Shown here: positions 35,574-47,970 of the stretch, piece after piece | Layout: each line of letters begins with the position of its first letter | Numbering within the stretch: position 1 is the stretch's first letter | Assembly: GCF_040712315.1 (NCBI RefSeq) | Contig: NC_134016.1 | Span: 3,077,501-3,141,500 of the forward strand | Direction of reading: 5' to 3' | DNA from: Castanea sativa | Lineage: Eukaryota > Streptophyta > Magnoliopsida > Fagales > Fagaceae | Length of the DNA: 64,000 nucleotides | Notes under the pieces: model-generated | The model's input: only the letters and a program-made list of their open reading frames with translations | Database searches by the model: none | What the model was told of the DNA's origin: nothing | Made by a program: the position numbers and the translations under genes

Positions 35574-36135
35574 TACTTGTTATAAAAACAAAGACAATTG
35601 GTCCCAAGGCCTATAGATTCTTTAGCAAAAATGGGCATCAATATATCTTTTATAATTTCTAAAGAGTTAAGTGATATTTTTTGAGTTTCATAAAAAAAAG
35701 TGATCTTCTTTTTATAATAAAATAAATGTGATCATCATCGTATTATTATGACTTCGCTGTGTGCATGAATATATACCAAGTTTAAAGAGCAAACAAAACA
35801 AATCAAGATATTATAATATATTATATGAAAATCAACAATTCAAATGAGTTATTGATCCATCTTTCTTTCTAATTATGAAAAATGTTATTCCTGTGAAAAG
35901 ATGAGATAATTTGAAGTTTAAATTCACTTAGTGTTGGAGAAGATGGTGGAAGTCATAGAAAATTTGGGAGATCTCGAGTTCTCATTGATGGTAGAGGAAA
36001 TACTGAAGGAAGGGAGTGAAAGTTGGAGTTGAGTGATAAAGCCATGTCTCCTCTTTAACCTCTCTTTTAGCTCCAGAACACCAAGTAATAAGATAAAGAG
36101 GGAATTGTTAGTAATTAGTTGTTACGAAATTTGGA

Positions 36136-36146
<11 letters not shown>

Positions 36147-36181
<35 letters not shown>
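36147..36181. repeat. (AT)n microsatellite
   Basis: A run of AT after ACATACATACAT. Confidence 0.95.
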
Positions 36182-36184
<3 letters not shown>

Positions 36185-36370
36185 TTAGTGAGAGAAAGAG
36201 AGAGAGGCAGCAGAAGAAGATGTGATGGGTGAAGGAAAGAATTTAATAACTCTTTTTAAAGAAAAATTTTGAAGGGAGTTTAATGACTTAATGGAATTAT
36301 TACATCACTCATGTCTAAAAAGATGAAGACATGACCACCAGTTTTTTAACCATTGGATTTATTAGAAATT

Positions 36371-36374
<4 letters not shown>

Positions 36375-36450
<76 letters not shown>
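36375..36450. repeat. (AT)n microsatellite
   Basis: About 37 AT units. Confidence 0.97.
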
Positions 36451-36454
<4 letters not shown>

Positions 36455-36903
36455 AGTGCTAAAAATATTATAAATTTTAATATATTAAACTTATAAACTA
36501 ATGTATTACCAACTAGAAAAAGACAATTAAAAAATATCCATATTTGAGATGACTAAAGCACACAAATTAAATTAATTCTCACATTAGTTTATAAGCTTTA
36601 TGTAATAAAACTTATAATACTTTAAACATTTTCTTCCATACTAATAAGTGTAGTGCCAGTTAGTCTAGTATCTACATGGTAGATGTCAACTAAATTTCTA
36701 ACAATAGAGATATGTTACTTTAACATTTTAAATATAAGAAGAAGAAAAAAAAGGTTACCTTTAGAATTCCTATAAATAAATAAAATAAAATAAAAAGTTT
36801 CCTTTAGAAAGTTTCATTATTAATTATGACCCATTCCTTTATTTTTGCTGAATAAAACGCTTTCCTTTCGGGTAGCTCAATTTTATGTGTATTCACTATT
36901 CAG

Positions 36904-37490
36904 CAGGGTGGTCGATACCATACCGGTACTGGCCGTACCGGCCAGTGCACCGGTACCGGTACACTTCTATTTTGTACCGAAAAAAATACAGGCAGTACCG
37001 GCCGCGTACCGGCCAATTTCGGGCAATATCGGCCAATACCGGGCGTACGGGCCGGTAAAAAAAAAAAAAAAAAAAACCTTTTTTTTTTTTTAGTTTTGTA
37101 ATTTTTGAATTTTTGTAAGGACATAATGGTAACATATTTATATTAACTTATTAGTATTATTTGTTTTCTTAGTATGTAATGAACAGCTAAACTTTCTATT
37201 TTTTATAATTTTTTTTTCCTTTTAATTGATAGTAAAGTCTAAAACTATGAATAATTTGTTTTGAATTGAGGTAATGTTTTATGATAAACTTTTATATTTA
37301 CTATAATATAAGTGAAATATTATATGCTTATAAACATAGTTCTAGAGATTTTGGCGTGTGTGTGTGTGTGTGCGTGTGTATATAAAATAGCGGTAAACCC
37401 AAAACGGTACACCAGTATTGACCGGTATCCGAAATATATCGTACCGGTGGCCAAACCGGTACAGTCTCCAGTACGGTATTGACTTCCTTG
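36904..37490. mobile_element. hAT-like element with TACCGGTAC subterminal repeats
   Basis: The left end CAGGGTGGTCGATACC and right end GGTATTGACTTCCTTG are imperfect inverted repeats. Flanks ctattcag (36896-36903) and ctatttag (37491-37498) match at seven of eight positions, the size of a hAT duplication. Both arms carry many short palindromic CCGGTA and TACCGG motifs. The centre is AT-rich with a poly(A/T) run and a (GT)n tract near 37351. 587 bp and no transposase. Confidence 0.75.
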
Positions 37491-37509
37491 CTATTTAGAC
37501 AAAAGCATT

Positions 37510-38583
37510 AACGGAACAATGTATAGCAAGTTTTTACAAGTTTTACAACAAATCCTAGTTGATAGGTTACAAGTTTTTAATTTAAATTTACCACTGAATT
37601 ACTTTCTTGCCCACAAGTTATAGCAAGTAACAACCTGTCACAAAAGATTTGTTGTAAAAATATTGTAGACATAGCTTTTTCTTCTTTTTTTTACATCCTC
37701 TGTACTTAACAATGTGCCCATACTTATAATCACACTTTTCTCTAATACACCACTCCTTTGGTGGATCCTACAGGGCAGCTCAACAGAATAAGTAAGACAA
37801 CTACCTAAAACTCCAATGAGGGCTCTAATACACCACTTTTCTCTATAAAAAAAAATTTCTAGAATAGCCTTTAAAAATTTTAAATTATACAAAATATAAT
37901 AAAAATATATATACGCAAATACATAAAATCATACAATTTCCTTCTACAAGTTTTCTTATTTTAAATCATTACATAATAATCTTATTATCAATACTGCAAG
38001 TTACATTTCTTTCAACATATTAGGTCAATAAAAATTTTCTAGAGTATTTTTTATTTTAAATTTTGTAACAGCCTGATATATTGTTAAGGGAATCAAAGTT
38101 TGGTTACAAAATTAGTAGTAGTAAAAGACTACATCTCTCACTAAATAAATTAACATGACTATATATTTTGAAAATCTAACTGTTGAATTGCATATTTTTT
38201 ATATTCTTAACACACATGTTAAATTTAATGCCAATTGAATGTTATTTACTATTTGATCCATAAACTTATTTTTTATGAATAATTTTAGACTGCAAAAACT
38301 TGAAATTTAAATATTTGATTAATAAGTGAAGTTGTCAAAATTAGCATCCAATAAAAAAAATATTGAGTGGAGTTATAACTTTAATCTATAACCAAGTTTG
38401 TTACCAATCTTTAACAAAAGTGTGCTGAAAGACTAATTTACCCTTCTCTATTCAAAACAGATGTCATAAAGGTAATTTGGTCTTTCAATGCTAAATTTGG
38501 TCAAATTTAACAACAAAATAGAGGACAAGAGGTTAAGTGTAACGTATTTTGAAAATTAGGGGGTTGATTGTTCATTGAACAAT
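37510..38583 (+). repeat. Direct segmental duplication, copy A
   Basis: About 1.07 kb matching 38684-40163 in order and orientation, starting with a decayed MITE and ending near gggggttgattgttcattg. It includes atacaccactcctttggtgg and the block tgtgctgaaagactaatttaccc. No coding frame is seen in either copy. Confidence 0.85.
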
Positions 38584-38683
38584 GTTTTCCAACTAACATT
38601 CAACTCCACTGGATCTTCATTAATTACATGAAGCTATACTTGTGCTCGTGATGCATGTATATTCCAATTATGTTTAAAGAAGT

Positions 38684-38838
38684 GCTACATCCACAATATT
38701 TTCACAACAAATCTTAGTTGGTAGGTTGTTACAGGTTTTTAATTTAAATCTACCACTGAAATTACTTTCTTACCCATTAGTTACAGCAAGTAACAACTTG
38801 CCACACAAGATTTGTTGTGAAAATATTGTAGATATAGC
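38684..38838. mobile_element. 155-bp MITE with 30-bp inverted ends
   Basis: GCTACATCCACAATATTTTC at the left faces GAAAATATTGTAGATATAGC at the right. The next blocks, ACAACAAATCTTAGTTGG and the complement of its mirror, also pair, so the whole can form a hairpin. A decayed copy is at about 37510-37674. No target duplication could be fixed. Confidence 0.75.
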
Positions 38839-39408
38839 ATTTTTTTTAACATCCTCTATACTTATTAGTGTGCCCATACTTATAATCACAATTTTCTCTT
38901 ATACACCACTCCTTTGGTGGCTCCTTGAAGCAGGGGCAACTCAACAATATAAGTAAGATAGACAATTGCCTAAAACTCCAATGAGGGCTCTAAATTATTT
39001 TTTTCTCTCTCTCAAAATGGCCTTTAAAAAATTTAAATTATACAAAATATAATTTAAAAAAAAAAACACACGAAAATAGATAAAGTCATACAATTTCCTT
39101 CTACAAGTTTTCTTATTTTGAAATCATTGCATAATAATCATATTATTAATGCTACAAATTACATTTCTTTCAAAATTTTAGATCAATAAAAATTTTCTTG
39201 ATTTTTTTTAATTTTTATTTTGTAAGGGCCTAATATATTGTTAAGGGATCAAAATTTGGCTACAAATTTAGTAGTAGCCTAAGACTAAATCTCTCACTAA
39301 ATAAATTAACATGACTACATGTTTTGAAAATCTAACTATTAAATTGCATGTTTTTTTATATTCTTAACACACATGTCAAATGTCATGTCAATCAAATGTT
39401 ATTTACAA

Positions 39409-39799
39409 CTAGCTTGTAACCTCATACATATGCATGAATACACTTAAAGATACACAATAAGATGCATAATATAATTCCTATATATAATTTAAATACTATT
39501 GATAGTCATTTTTATATTTTGTTAACTCTTTATAAAATTTTGTAAAGATATTATTAGGTATAAAATGTAAATTGCTCTTTTTTAATTATTGTGAAACACT
39601 TTTTTTTTACGATTCATTTATTCTAGACTTTTTGGTTTTTGTACTTAATAACTCACTTAGATTGATATTTATGATGTGGTTTCACATTTGATTCTAAAAT
39701 TAAGAAATAAAATTCTTTAACAATAAATAATTTAGGACACATGGCGCAAAATTGAAACTCTAATTTGGAATTCTAATTTGAGTTTATTTCAACTTCACC

Positions 39800-39839
<40 letters not shown>

Positions 39840-39841
39840 GA
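39409..39841 (-). mobile_element. Small non-autonomous Helitron
   Basis: On the minus strand it begins TCTATAATAATAAT and ends GGTTACAAGCTAG. It is inserted between A and T with no target duplication. A degraded palindrome (TCATGCATATGTATGA) lies just before the CTAG end, where CG-to-TG changes explain the mismatches. Copy A of the duplication has the empty site at about 38250. An (ATT)n run at 39799-39838 is the 5' part. Confidence 0.8.
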
Positions 39842-40396
39842 TTTGATCCATAAACTTATTTTTATGAATAATTTTATACTACAAAAATTTGAAATTTAAA
39901 TATTTGATTGATGAGTGAAGTTGTCAAAATTAACGTCTAATAAAAAAATATTGAGTAGAGTTGTAACTTTAATCTATAACCAAGTTTGTTGCCAACCTTT
40001 GTCAAAAGTATACTGAAAGACTAATTTACCCTTCTCTATTCAAAATAGATGTCATAGAGGTAATTTGGTCTTTAAATGCTAAATTTTGTCAAATTTAACA
40101 ACAAAACAAAGGACAAGAGGTTAAGTGTAACGTATTTTTAAAATTAGGGGTTGATCATTCATTGCAATAGCTCTGATGGTTAAGTGTAATCTGAATGATA
40201 ATTAATAATGAAAAGGTATAGTTTGTACTTTATTTTTTTTAAGTTACTTGCCAAATAAAAAAATTAAAAAAGTTTTAAAAAGAAGCCTAGGCCGGCGTCA
40301 GCTTACATCAAAATAACAGACCGGAATAATCCATGTTGGGTTAAAAGTAAGGTCTAAAGTCCAACCTAACCAATGATAAAAAGGACATAAATTAAA

Positions 40397-40575
40397 GGAC
40401 AAAATTTACTATAGTACCTTAGGTGTTGTTTCTTAGGTCTCCTTTTAAGATTCAGCCATGTGACTATTTAACTAAAATATACACTTTCATCTCATAAAAA
40501 AAAAAATCTACATGATAGAATATTAAGAGGAGAACCTAAATAACAGCACCTAAGTATTGTACCTAAATCTTGCCC
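40397..40575. mobile_element. Second copy of the 179-bp Mutator-type MITE
   Basis: Same length and ends as 32858-33036 (GGACAAAATTTACTATAGTA ... TGTACCTAAATCTTGCCC). The 9-bp duplication TAAATTAAA is perfect (40388-40396 and 40576-40584). Together the two copies define a family. Confidence 0.92.
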
Positions 40576-40584
40576 TAAATTAAA

Positions 40585-41229
40585 ATCTACGGCACTAGCC
40601 CATACCAAGGGCATGGCAAGTTAGATATGTTGAATTTGATCTAACTTAAACCTAGGGGCTAAAATTATATATTTGTCTATCCTTAAAAAAAAAAATGTGA
40701 CCACCCTCAATTTTTTTATGCCCAATAAAATTAAATTTTGGCTCATAATTTGGTCCACTTAACAATATATCGGAGTCTTTGAAGCAAAAAGAAGTCCAAA
40801 AAAAAAATTTATTGAACTAAATTTTAAAAAAAATATTATAATTTAAGCAAGACCAAAAAGAACTCAAGGGAAAAAGCCCAAGATCAATCCAGACCTCACT
40901 CACTACTTAAGCAGATTTTTAAATCAACAAAAAATAATAATAATTAAATTTCTATAAACTAATTAACTAAATACCGAATCAAATTTTAAACCAAAAAAAT
41001 TCCTAACCTAAGGGAAATAAGAATCTCAGGTCCTCAGCAGCGCTACAATAGCAACACTTAGAGCAGTCGATGGTGAGATCAAAGATTCCCTTACCCAGAT
41101 TGAAGATTGCAAGATCGGAGACGACGATGGCGAGATTGGGAAATAAGAACCTCAGACAACATCAAGGAATTTCAGTTCTCTCACTTTTTCTCTATCTCAT
41201 CTCTGCTCTGAGCCTCTGATTGAGCAACA

Positions 41230-41263
<34 letters not shown>

Positions 41264-43006
41264 ATCTCATAGTCTAACTTGTGACTATTTTTTGATAATG
41301 CAATGTATTGACTTACTTTTTTTTGTCTTTTATAATGTTAACGAGTGCCTTAAGGACATTGGTTAACAATTCATCTTTTATATTGCAATGTATTGACTTA
41401 CATTTTTAAGAAGATGATTCATTTTTTAAAAACATTTTGTCACGTCCATCAAGTTACTTATCCTTCAGTCTCCTCCATCCCTTTCCTAGGTTCAGCTTTC
41501 CCATTGAGATATGGCTCAAGAAAATTATCAGGTGCTGGACTCCATAAGTTAATAATCTCTCTCAAAAAATATATATAGTAAATGGCTGTATATCAACTTT
41601 CATTTCTCTCTCATCTCAAGACTACGATCTATTTGTTTCACTATAAAATATTTTTTGGAATTCATTCAATTTATATTCCATTCAATGAAAAAATGTTTGT
41701 TTTTTTCTTTTTGGAAAAACGTTTTCTATATTTTATATGGTTTAGTATGACAAATAAATTGAATAAACAAAAAAAGGTTACAAAATTAAGAATAGAGGAA
41801 ACTTACAAATTACAATGTTGTTAAATTAGTAAGATTTCCAAGTTCCTTCGGGAGCTCCCTTGATAATTCTTTGGCCCCGGCATTTGATAAAAATATTAAG
41901 GTATATTTGGTAACTGTTTTTTTATCTTATTTCTATTTCCAAAAACAATTTTTTATTTTTGAGACTAAAAAACTTGTTAGGCAACCTAAAATAGACAGAA
42001 AACAAAATCTGTTCTCAAAACTCAATTTGTGAAGGAAACTGAAAACATGCAAAAAGCTGTTTTCAATTTCTAATTTTTAAAAGGCAATGAAAACACGTAT
42101 TTTCTTTAATGAACCTGTCTCATTTAATGAATTAGTATTAGAGCTTAAATCCTAGTAACAACATATTTTAGTATTTTTTTTCTTCAAAAAACGATCTTTT
42201 TAATTTCAGCTAACCAAACATGTTTTTTATTTCAAAAATACAAGAAATTTTTTTTTTTATATATTCCCAAAAACAAGTTTTTGAAAATAGAAAATAAATA
42301 AATAACTATTACCAAACATAACTTTATTTTCTCAATTTTTTTCTAATAATAGTAATTGCAATTAATTAAAAATAATTGTACAGCGATTTTGGATCACAGT
42401 TTAAGCATACAGGTATACACTCTCCTGCCATTATGAGGGGGAAAAAATCAATACAAAGAATATAAAAATTCACAAACTATAGAGTCCACAAAATAAAGTA
42501 CTGACAAAACCAGAATTAATTCTCTCATCCGAGAAAGTTCTTGCCTCTCAAGCGTTCTCTTCCTCCAAATATTCCACATAATGCAAGAAGGAGCCACATT
42601 CCACCCTTTATTCCAATATAAGTTTAGTTTTCTTCTTCAACATTGAAGCATATCAGTATGATACAATGTTCTCAGCATCGCCCATCCCACTCCAAACACC
42701 ACAATGTTCTATAGTAAAACTTGAATGTATAAATAAAATTTGCTATCACTAACAGGGATACTTTTGTTGCTTCTTCCACATCTTCAATTTCTGCATTAAA
42801 CAATCATCAATTAAATAATTTCAAGTTAACCACTCTTGAACTAATGAGTGCAACTGACATATGTAGCCATATTTTATCAAAAAAGACATGTAGCCATTTC
42901 ATCAAACAAGTTGAAGGGTTTAAGCAAATAAAGGTTATGAGATTATTGACAAAAAGAAATTGCGTGTAAGCAATATGAACTTAAGAGTGCTTACCAAGAT
43001 CAGCTT
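40585..43006. other. Intergenic, no gene recognised
   Basis: AT-rich DNA. A (CT)n microsatellite is at 41229-41258, preceded by a more GC-rich stretch (41030-41220) that could be an old exon or leader, but no protein is recognisable. Near 42430-42660 lies a LINE remnant, listed separately. Confidence 0.45.
42430..42660 (-). mobile_element. 3' remnant of an L1-type LINE
   Basis: The minus strand encodes IMWNIWRKRTLERQE followed by a hydrophobic stretch, resembling the C-terminal end of plant L1 second-frame proteins (IMW.IWRERN.R.F). It is short and degraded, and no target duplication was found. Confidence 0.45.
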
Positions 43007-43522
43007 CTACCATGTAAATGCAGGCAGCACATATGAAGGATATGCATCATATTTGGATGCATGAGCTTGCACAGAAGATAAGTCTGCAGCTTCTCCAAAA
43101 CTAACAAGTCCAAGCTCATTTGCATGGATCCCACCAGTGATAAAAGCTGACTGGATTCCAGCAGCATTTGCACCCTTGATGTCATGATGGAGAGAGTCAC
43201 CCACAGCAATAGAATCAGAAACATCCGCATCAGCCATGGCCATAGCTGCTTCGTAGATTATCTGAAACAGTAGTCAAATCACAAATGGTATTAAACTAAA
43301 CTCTGGGGAGCATACAGGAAGGATGTATATATAGTTGAAATAAATACACTGAAGAGAACAAGGGTTATATCACAAACACTGTAGTCAAGAGAAAGAGAGA
43401 TCATGTCCCATCTTCAGAGTGAATTTCTCAGCTTGAAGATCAAACATCTATGCATATAATCATAAACAAACAATTGATAAAGCATGTAGGATTATTAGAA
43501 GAAACAGAGATAGCAGAACAAG

Positions 43523-43525
<3 letters not shown>

Positions 43526-43553
<28 letters not shown>
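43526..43553. repeat. (AT)n microsatellite
   Basis: About 14 AT units in the last intron of the HAD gene. Confidence 0.95.
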
Positions 43554-44083
43554 AGTAAGAATAGCTTATTGATAAGAGAATACTTCATGATCCTGGGTGC
43601 ACCAGAGTGCTCACCTTGTGGCTGACACTGTACCATAGTGATGAATTTAGGGCCAATAACAAGTTTCAAAAAATTATTTGATATGTGCTGTGTAAGAATG
43701 CTTATATGGATATGATTTTCAACCTAAATTTTGATGAGAAGTTTCAAAAGATGATTTGGAAATGATTCAAGAAAGTGTGAAAATTTCTTCAGATATATGT
43801 ACTTTAAACTGTTCCATTGACTTTTTATATTATGAGACACATAGCTGATTGTTTGTAATAATAGTTGCAATTCATTAATCGACTTATAGATGTCAAAATA
43901 ATTATAAATTTGGTAAAAAAAATGTCTATGAACAGTATGATCTAACTTGAAATTTTTGAAATTTTGAAAATTTCTTGCTTAGTCATTTGAAAGAGTATGT
44001 AATGCTAACATATTAAACTAGTTGCTAAACCATGCATGCACAGAAAATATTATTGAAAATAATTATGAACCATATGTATTTAA

Positions 44084-44157
<74 letters not shown>
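44084..44157. repeat. (AC)n-(AT)n microsatellite
   Basis: About 10 AC units followed by about 26 AT units. Confidence 0.97.
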
Positions 44158-44159
<2 letters not shown>

Positions 44160-44239
44160 ATCAATAAAATGCTAAATCAGAGAATTTGTTTAGTGTTAGG
44201 TTGTTTTATTATATTGAAATAGTGATTTTTAATTGTTTT

Positions 44240-45180
44240 AACTAACAACAACAACAAGCCTTAATCCCAAATTTTTGGGGTTGGCTATTGAGGAGATTAG
44301 TTAGGGTCAGTTACATGTATTCTTTTCCTCCATATTCTATCTAAAGTTATATTTTATGTACCACCGCACACCCTTGGTGTGATGGTCACTCCACAAGTAT
44401 AAGTGCTTGTAGGGTGTGGGGGTCAAAGGCCGGGGTTCAAGTCTTCAGGAGGGAGCTTCACACACATATACACTTAGATTAGGCTAGAGTAAAATTTTAT
44501 CTTGTATAAAAAAAAATTAAAAAATAAATAAATAAATAAAAGTTATATTTTATGTTACTTCCTTAATTGATAAGTCCATTTAATTACTTTTATTAATGTT
44601 ATTTTGGGTCATCCTCTACCTTTTTCAATTCCCTCGACTTGGATTACTCACTCTTTTTTACTAGTGCATTAATTGCTCTTATCTGAACATGACCAAACTA
44701 TCTCAAACAACCCTCTCATCTTTTCATCAATAGGAGCTACCTCTATCTTTAAGCGGATTCTCTCATTTCGAATCTTGTGTACATTCATTTATCCATCCTA
44801 ACATTATCATTTCAGCTACACTCATTTTATGAATATGTTGTTTCTTAACAACCCAACATTTAGTACCATAGAGCATAACTAGTCATTTAGCAATCTTATA
44901 AAATTTTCCCTTTAAGCTCTTATCTTACGATTCACATCCTCTTCAATCTCTCCAGCTCTATGAATTATTGGTCCAAGATATCAAAAGATCTCACTCTTTA
45001 GTATCTCTGGGCCATCAAGTTTTACCATCCATTCGCCTACTTTTACTACACTTACATTCCATATACTCTATTTTATTCCTACTAATTGAAAGCCTTTAGA
45101 TTCTAGAGTGTCTCTCCAAATTTCTAACTTGACATTAACTCCACTCCTAATTTCATCCACTGAAAATATATTGTCTGCAA
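44240..45180 (-). mobile_element. 5'-truncated RTE-type LINE
   Basis: The minus strand has [38 protein letters not shown] and YLGPIIHRAGEIEEDVN, with stops between. These are the C-terminal reverse-transcriptase blocks of plant RTE elements. The 3' end reads GGGGATTAAGGCTTG-like sequence with a short TTG repeat tail, also typical. It lies in the last intron of the HAD gene and is itself interrupted by a SINE. Confidence 0.82.
44360..44538 (+). mobile_element. SINE inside the RTE LINE
   Basis: A tRNA-derived head has an A box (TGTGATGGTCACTCC) and a B box (GGGGTTCAAGTC), then a short body and an A-rich tail with AAAT repeats. A perfect 17-bp duplication AAAGTTATATTTTATGT flanks it (44343-44359 and 44539-44555). 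Confidence 0.92.
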
Positions 45181-46254
45181 AAAAAAAAAAAAAAAAACAT
45201 AAACCAAGGGACCTCTTGAATCATAGTGAGCTCATCCAATATAGACATGGAAAAAAAATCAAATTAATATATACACATACACAATATGTTAAAAATACAT
45301 ATTTAGAGATATATCAATAAATAAAAATCCAAATCAAGAAAATTTGTAGAAAATATGCAACTTAACTCATTTTTAAAAAATTTTGAAAAGACCTAACTCA
45401 ATTTAATCAAAATTTGTTTAGTGTATAGTTGTTTTATCAAATAAAATAGTTCTAATTGGTTTTAATGAACATGTAACAAAAATTGAATTTAAACAAGATA
45501 AATTACAATTATGACATGGAAAGATAAGAGATTTAAAAGCTTATTTATCAACAGAAGAAAGAGTCAACCAATAAGTCAAAAACTTCATTTTATGTATATT
45601 GTATAGATTATATCATAAGCAAAGAATGAGACAAGGAACTATGCATTGCAAGCTCAGTTATCAACAGCACCTGTTTATATTTGCATGCTACCTAGAACAA
45701 GGGTGTCACTGTCTGGGTGCACATGAGCACGCAACGTGATCAAGTAGATGATGCTTTCTTTTTATTGGTAAATGATGATGACAAAGAGAACATGTGATGA
45801 GATCACCTTATCAGGCTTCCCCATCCATTTCACTTCACCACCAAGCTTTTCATATTTGGCCGCCAGTGTACCTATTAGTATTAAATCACCAAAGGGTAAA
45901 CCCAATGGATCCGAAAGCTATAAGACAAATAAATTACAAAAAATTGAATTACCAAAAAGGAAGACAACAATATCATAGAAATTCAATATTTGGTTCAATT
46001 GACTAGCATTTAGTAGTAATAGACCATGTGACCTAAGTTAACCTTTTTGTTTATATATAGGTATGACCCAAGTCAACCTTTAATAGTAATTCAAAAAATT
46101 AACAAAAGAATTGATTCTGATGCAACTAAATAAATTTCACAAAGAGGTAAACTGCTAGACTAAATATGGAATTCTAGGAAGCACTATGAGCAATAAGCAC
46201 TATAAGTTGTTGAGAGACGTTAAAGTTCACAGAACATGGATTTTATAGAAGTCC

Positions 46255-46625
46255 AAATCAGCTAGTGCAAACCAAAGCAGGCCGTGAATGCTTCAAAGAA
46301 ACTCCATTTGCAACAAAATGCTTCAAAGAGTTTTGGGGGGCTATGATTCCAACGGAAAGTGTGATGGAGGAAAAGTATGGCCTGATGCCTATCATCAGAC
46401 CCTTATTGAAGCATTGTGTAGGTAAAGGTAAGACCATTTTCCACTGGCTGGTTAACTGGCATCTGGGCCTTTGTGCCTAATATATAGTCATAGGGTCACA
46501 TATGATGCTGGAAGCGGCTTAAATGCAAATGTAGCTGGTGTCATATAAAATGAAAAACTGGGTTCGGTTGCATACATAACTTACCAATCAAAAAAAAAAA
46601 AAAAAAAAAAAAACCTGGGTACAGC
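46255..46625 (+). other. Possible retroposon with poly(A) tail
   Basis: A frame of 71 codons without a recognised motif is followed by unrelated sequence and a run of about 23 A (46588-46612). It may be a LINE or transcript-derived insert, but no target duplication was identified. Confidence 0.3.
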
Positions 46626-46630
46626 CACAA

Positions 46631-46730
46631 GTTAGATCAGTTGAACTAGTTGGGAAAAAAAAAAGTCAGCTACACACAGTCCGTTCATTAACGAAGATTG
46701 TGTTTCTAGGCTGCATATAAGATAGGAACA
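46631..46730 (+). repeat. Left copy of a 100-bp direct repeat
   Basis: GTTAGATCAGTTGAACTAGT ... GATAGGAACA, repeated at 47971-48072 with about ten differences. The two copies flank the LTR-like insert 46731-47943. Confidence 0.85.
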
Positions 46731-47943
46731 TGATAATAACTTAATTTTGTATATTTATATCATTATTAGAAAGCATTATCATACTTATTTTGAGTTAATT
46801 CATGCATTTTATAATTGGTTTTGGAATAATGCTAAATAATCAATTTTGTGCTTAATTGAATTTTAATGCGTGAATTTGTCTTCTATAAGATAATGAAATT
46901 AAATAAGTGAATTTGTGCAAAAAAGAAAGCTAATGGACTTTACTTTTACAAGGGCTATGATGAAATCAACGAAGGCCAACCCGATTAAATTCAAGTTCAA
47001 TTGGAGTAAGGAATCAAAGGAAATTTGCAAGTCCAATTCGGATTAGGATTCCAGCTTGCACATCAATTAGTATTTGGAGCATAACATTTGGCTCAAATGT
47101 TCAAGCGAGATGATTCAAGTTGGGCTGGACAGCTAACTTAAAGGGCTACAACTTTGTTGTTTACCAAAGGTCTGAATTCTGAAGTTAAATAGGCCAAAAA
47201 CGTTGGTTAAGTGAAGCCTAAAACTTGGAATTTTCTCCATATGGAAATTATTGTAATAGGATTCCTTGACCTATTTAAAGACTCTTTAAGTAAAAACTCA
47301 AAGGAGCTGTCATAGAACATAATTTAGGTTTTCCTAAAGTTTCTATACAATTTTTAGAGTTTTTATTTGTGTTATGGCTTGCTAGAAGCCTTGCTAAGGC
47401 AATGGGTGAAACCCAACCATTTATTGGTATGTTCTTAACAATTATTTTATAGTTTTAACGCTTATGTTATTATGTTTTTGATTGATTTACTCATTTAGAA
47501 AAGCGTTTAGTTCTGTATAATTCCTTGATTTATCATAGACTCTGGGCATGTTAAATGCTTAGTATTCCCTGCGTACTAATTCATTGGTCTTATTTTGCCT
47601 AAAATCAATCAATTTCATAAAACTACCTTAGACAATTAATTCTTGAGTTCTTATTGTTAAATCATCCAATTAAGATCATCTTTTGTATGAACTTTCGTTG
47701 AGTTATAAAATAAATATTGTTAAAACTACCAATAGATGAGTTGTGTGTGGATCCCTAAACCTTAGCACCTTAATATATTGTTATTTTCTCTCAATTTAAA
47801 TTAACTTTACTGAATCGTCAAAAATCTCTTCAATTAAACTTTATTATTTTAGTTTTATTCTCTTGTGGTTCGCTAATCAATTCCCTTTTTCCTGTGGATT
47901 CGACCTCGAACTTACCGAGTTATCATTTTGTGACAATCCTGCA
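46731..47943 (+). mobile_element. LTR-like insert of about 1.2 kb
   Basis: It begins TGATAATAACTTAATTTTG and contains near its end CCTGTGGATTCGACCTCG and TTACCGAGTT, then TGACAATCCTGCA. These are features I associate with long LTRs of plant retrotransposons. About 27 further bases follow before the right direct repeat. No coding region is present, so a solo LTR or a deletion product is likely. No 5-bp duplication was found; instead a 100-bp direct repeat flanks it. Confidence 0.5.
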
Positions 47944-47970
47944 CTTGGGAGCATTATTTAAGTCGCAGCA

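Larger units (their letters stand above)
34576..36903. other. Intergenic, with simple repeats and a small MITE
   Basis: No gene recognised. The first exon of the desaturase gene (transit peptide) might be expected here, but none is readable. Simple repeats and the MITE at 35435-35573 are listed separately. Confidence 0.5.
38684..40163 (+). repeat. Direct segmental duplication, copy B
   Basis: Same sequence as copy A, with a 433-bp Helitron added at 39409-39841 and many single-base differences. The copies are separated by about 100 bp. The Helitron is absent from copy A, so it arrived after the duplication or was never in the source copy. Confidence 0.85.

Noticed and set aside
36845..37135. 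Frames on both strands over the TACCGGTAC block
   Set aside because: By-products of palindromic repeats in the hAT-like element.
38684..38838. microRNA precursor
   Set aside because: The hairpin is explained by the terminal inverted repeats of a MITE present in two copies. No separate miRNA/miRNA* argument can be made.
44022..44222. Frame with long His-Thr and Ile-Tyr repeats
   Set aside because: Translation of an (AC)n-(AT)n microsatellite.
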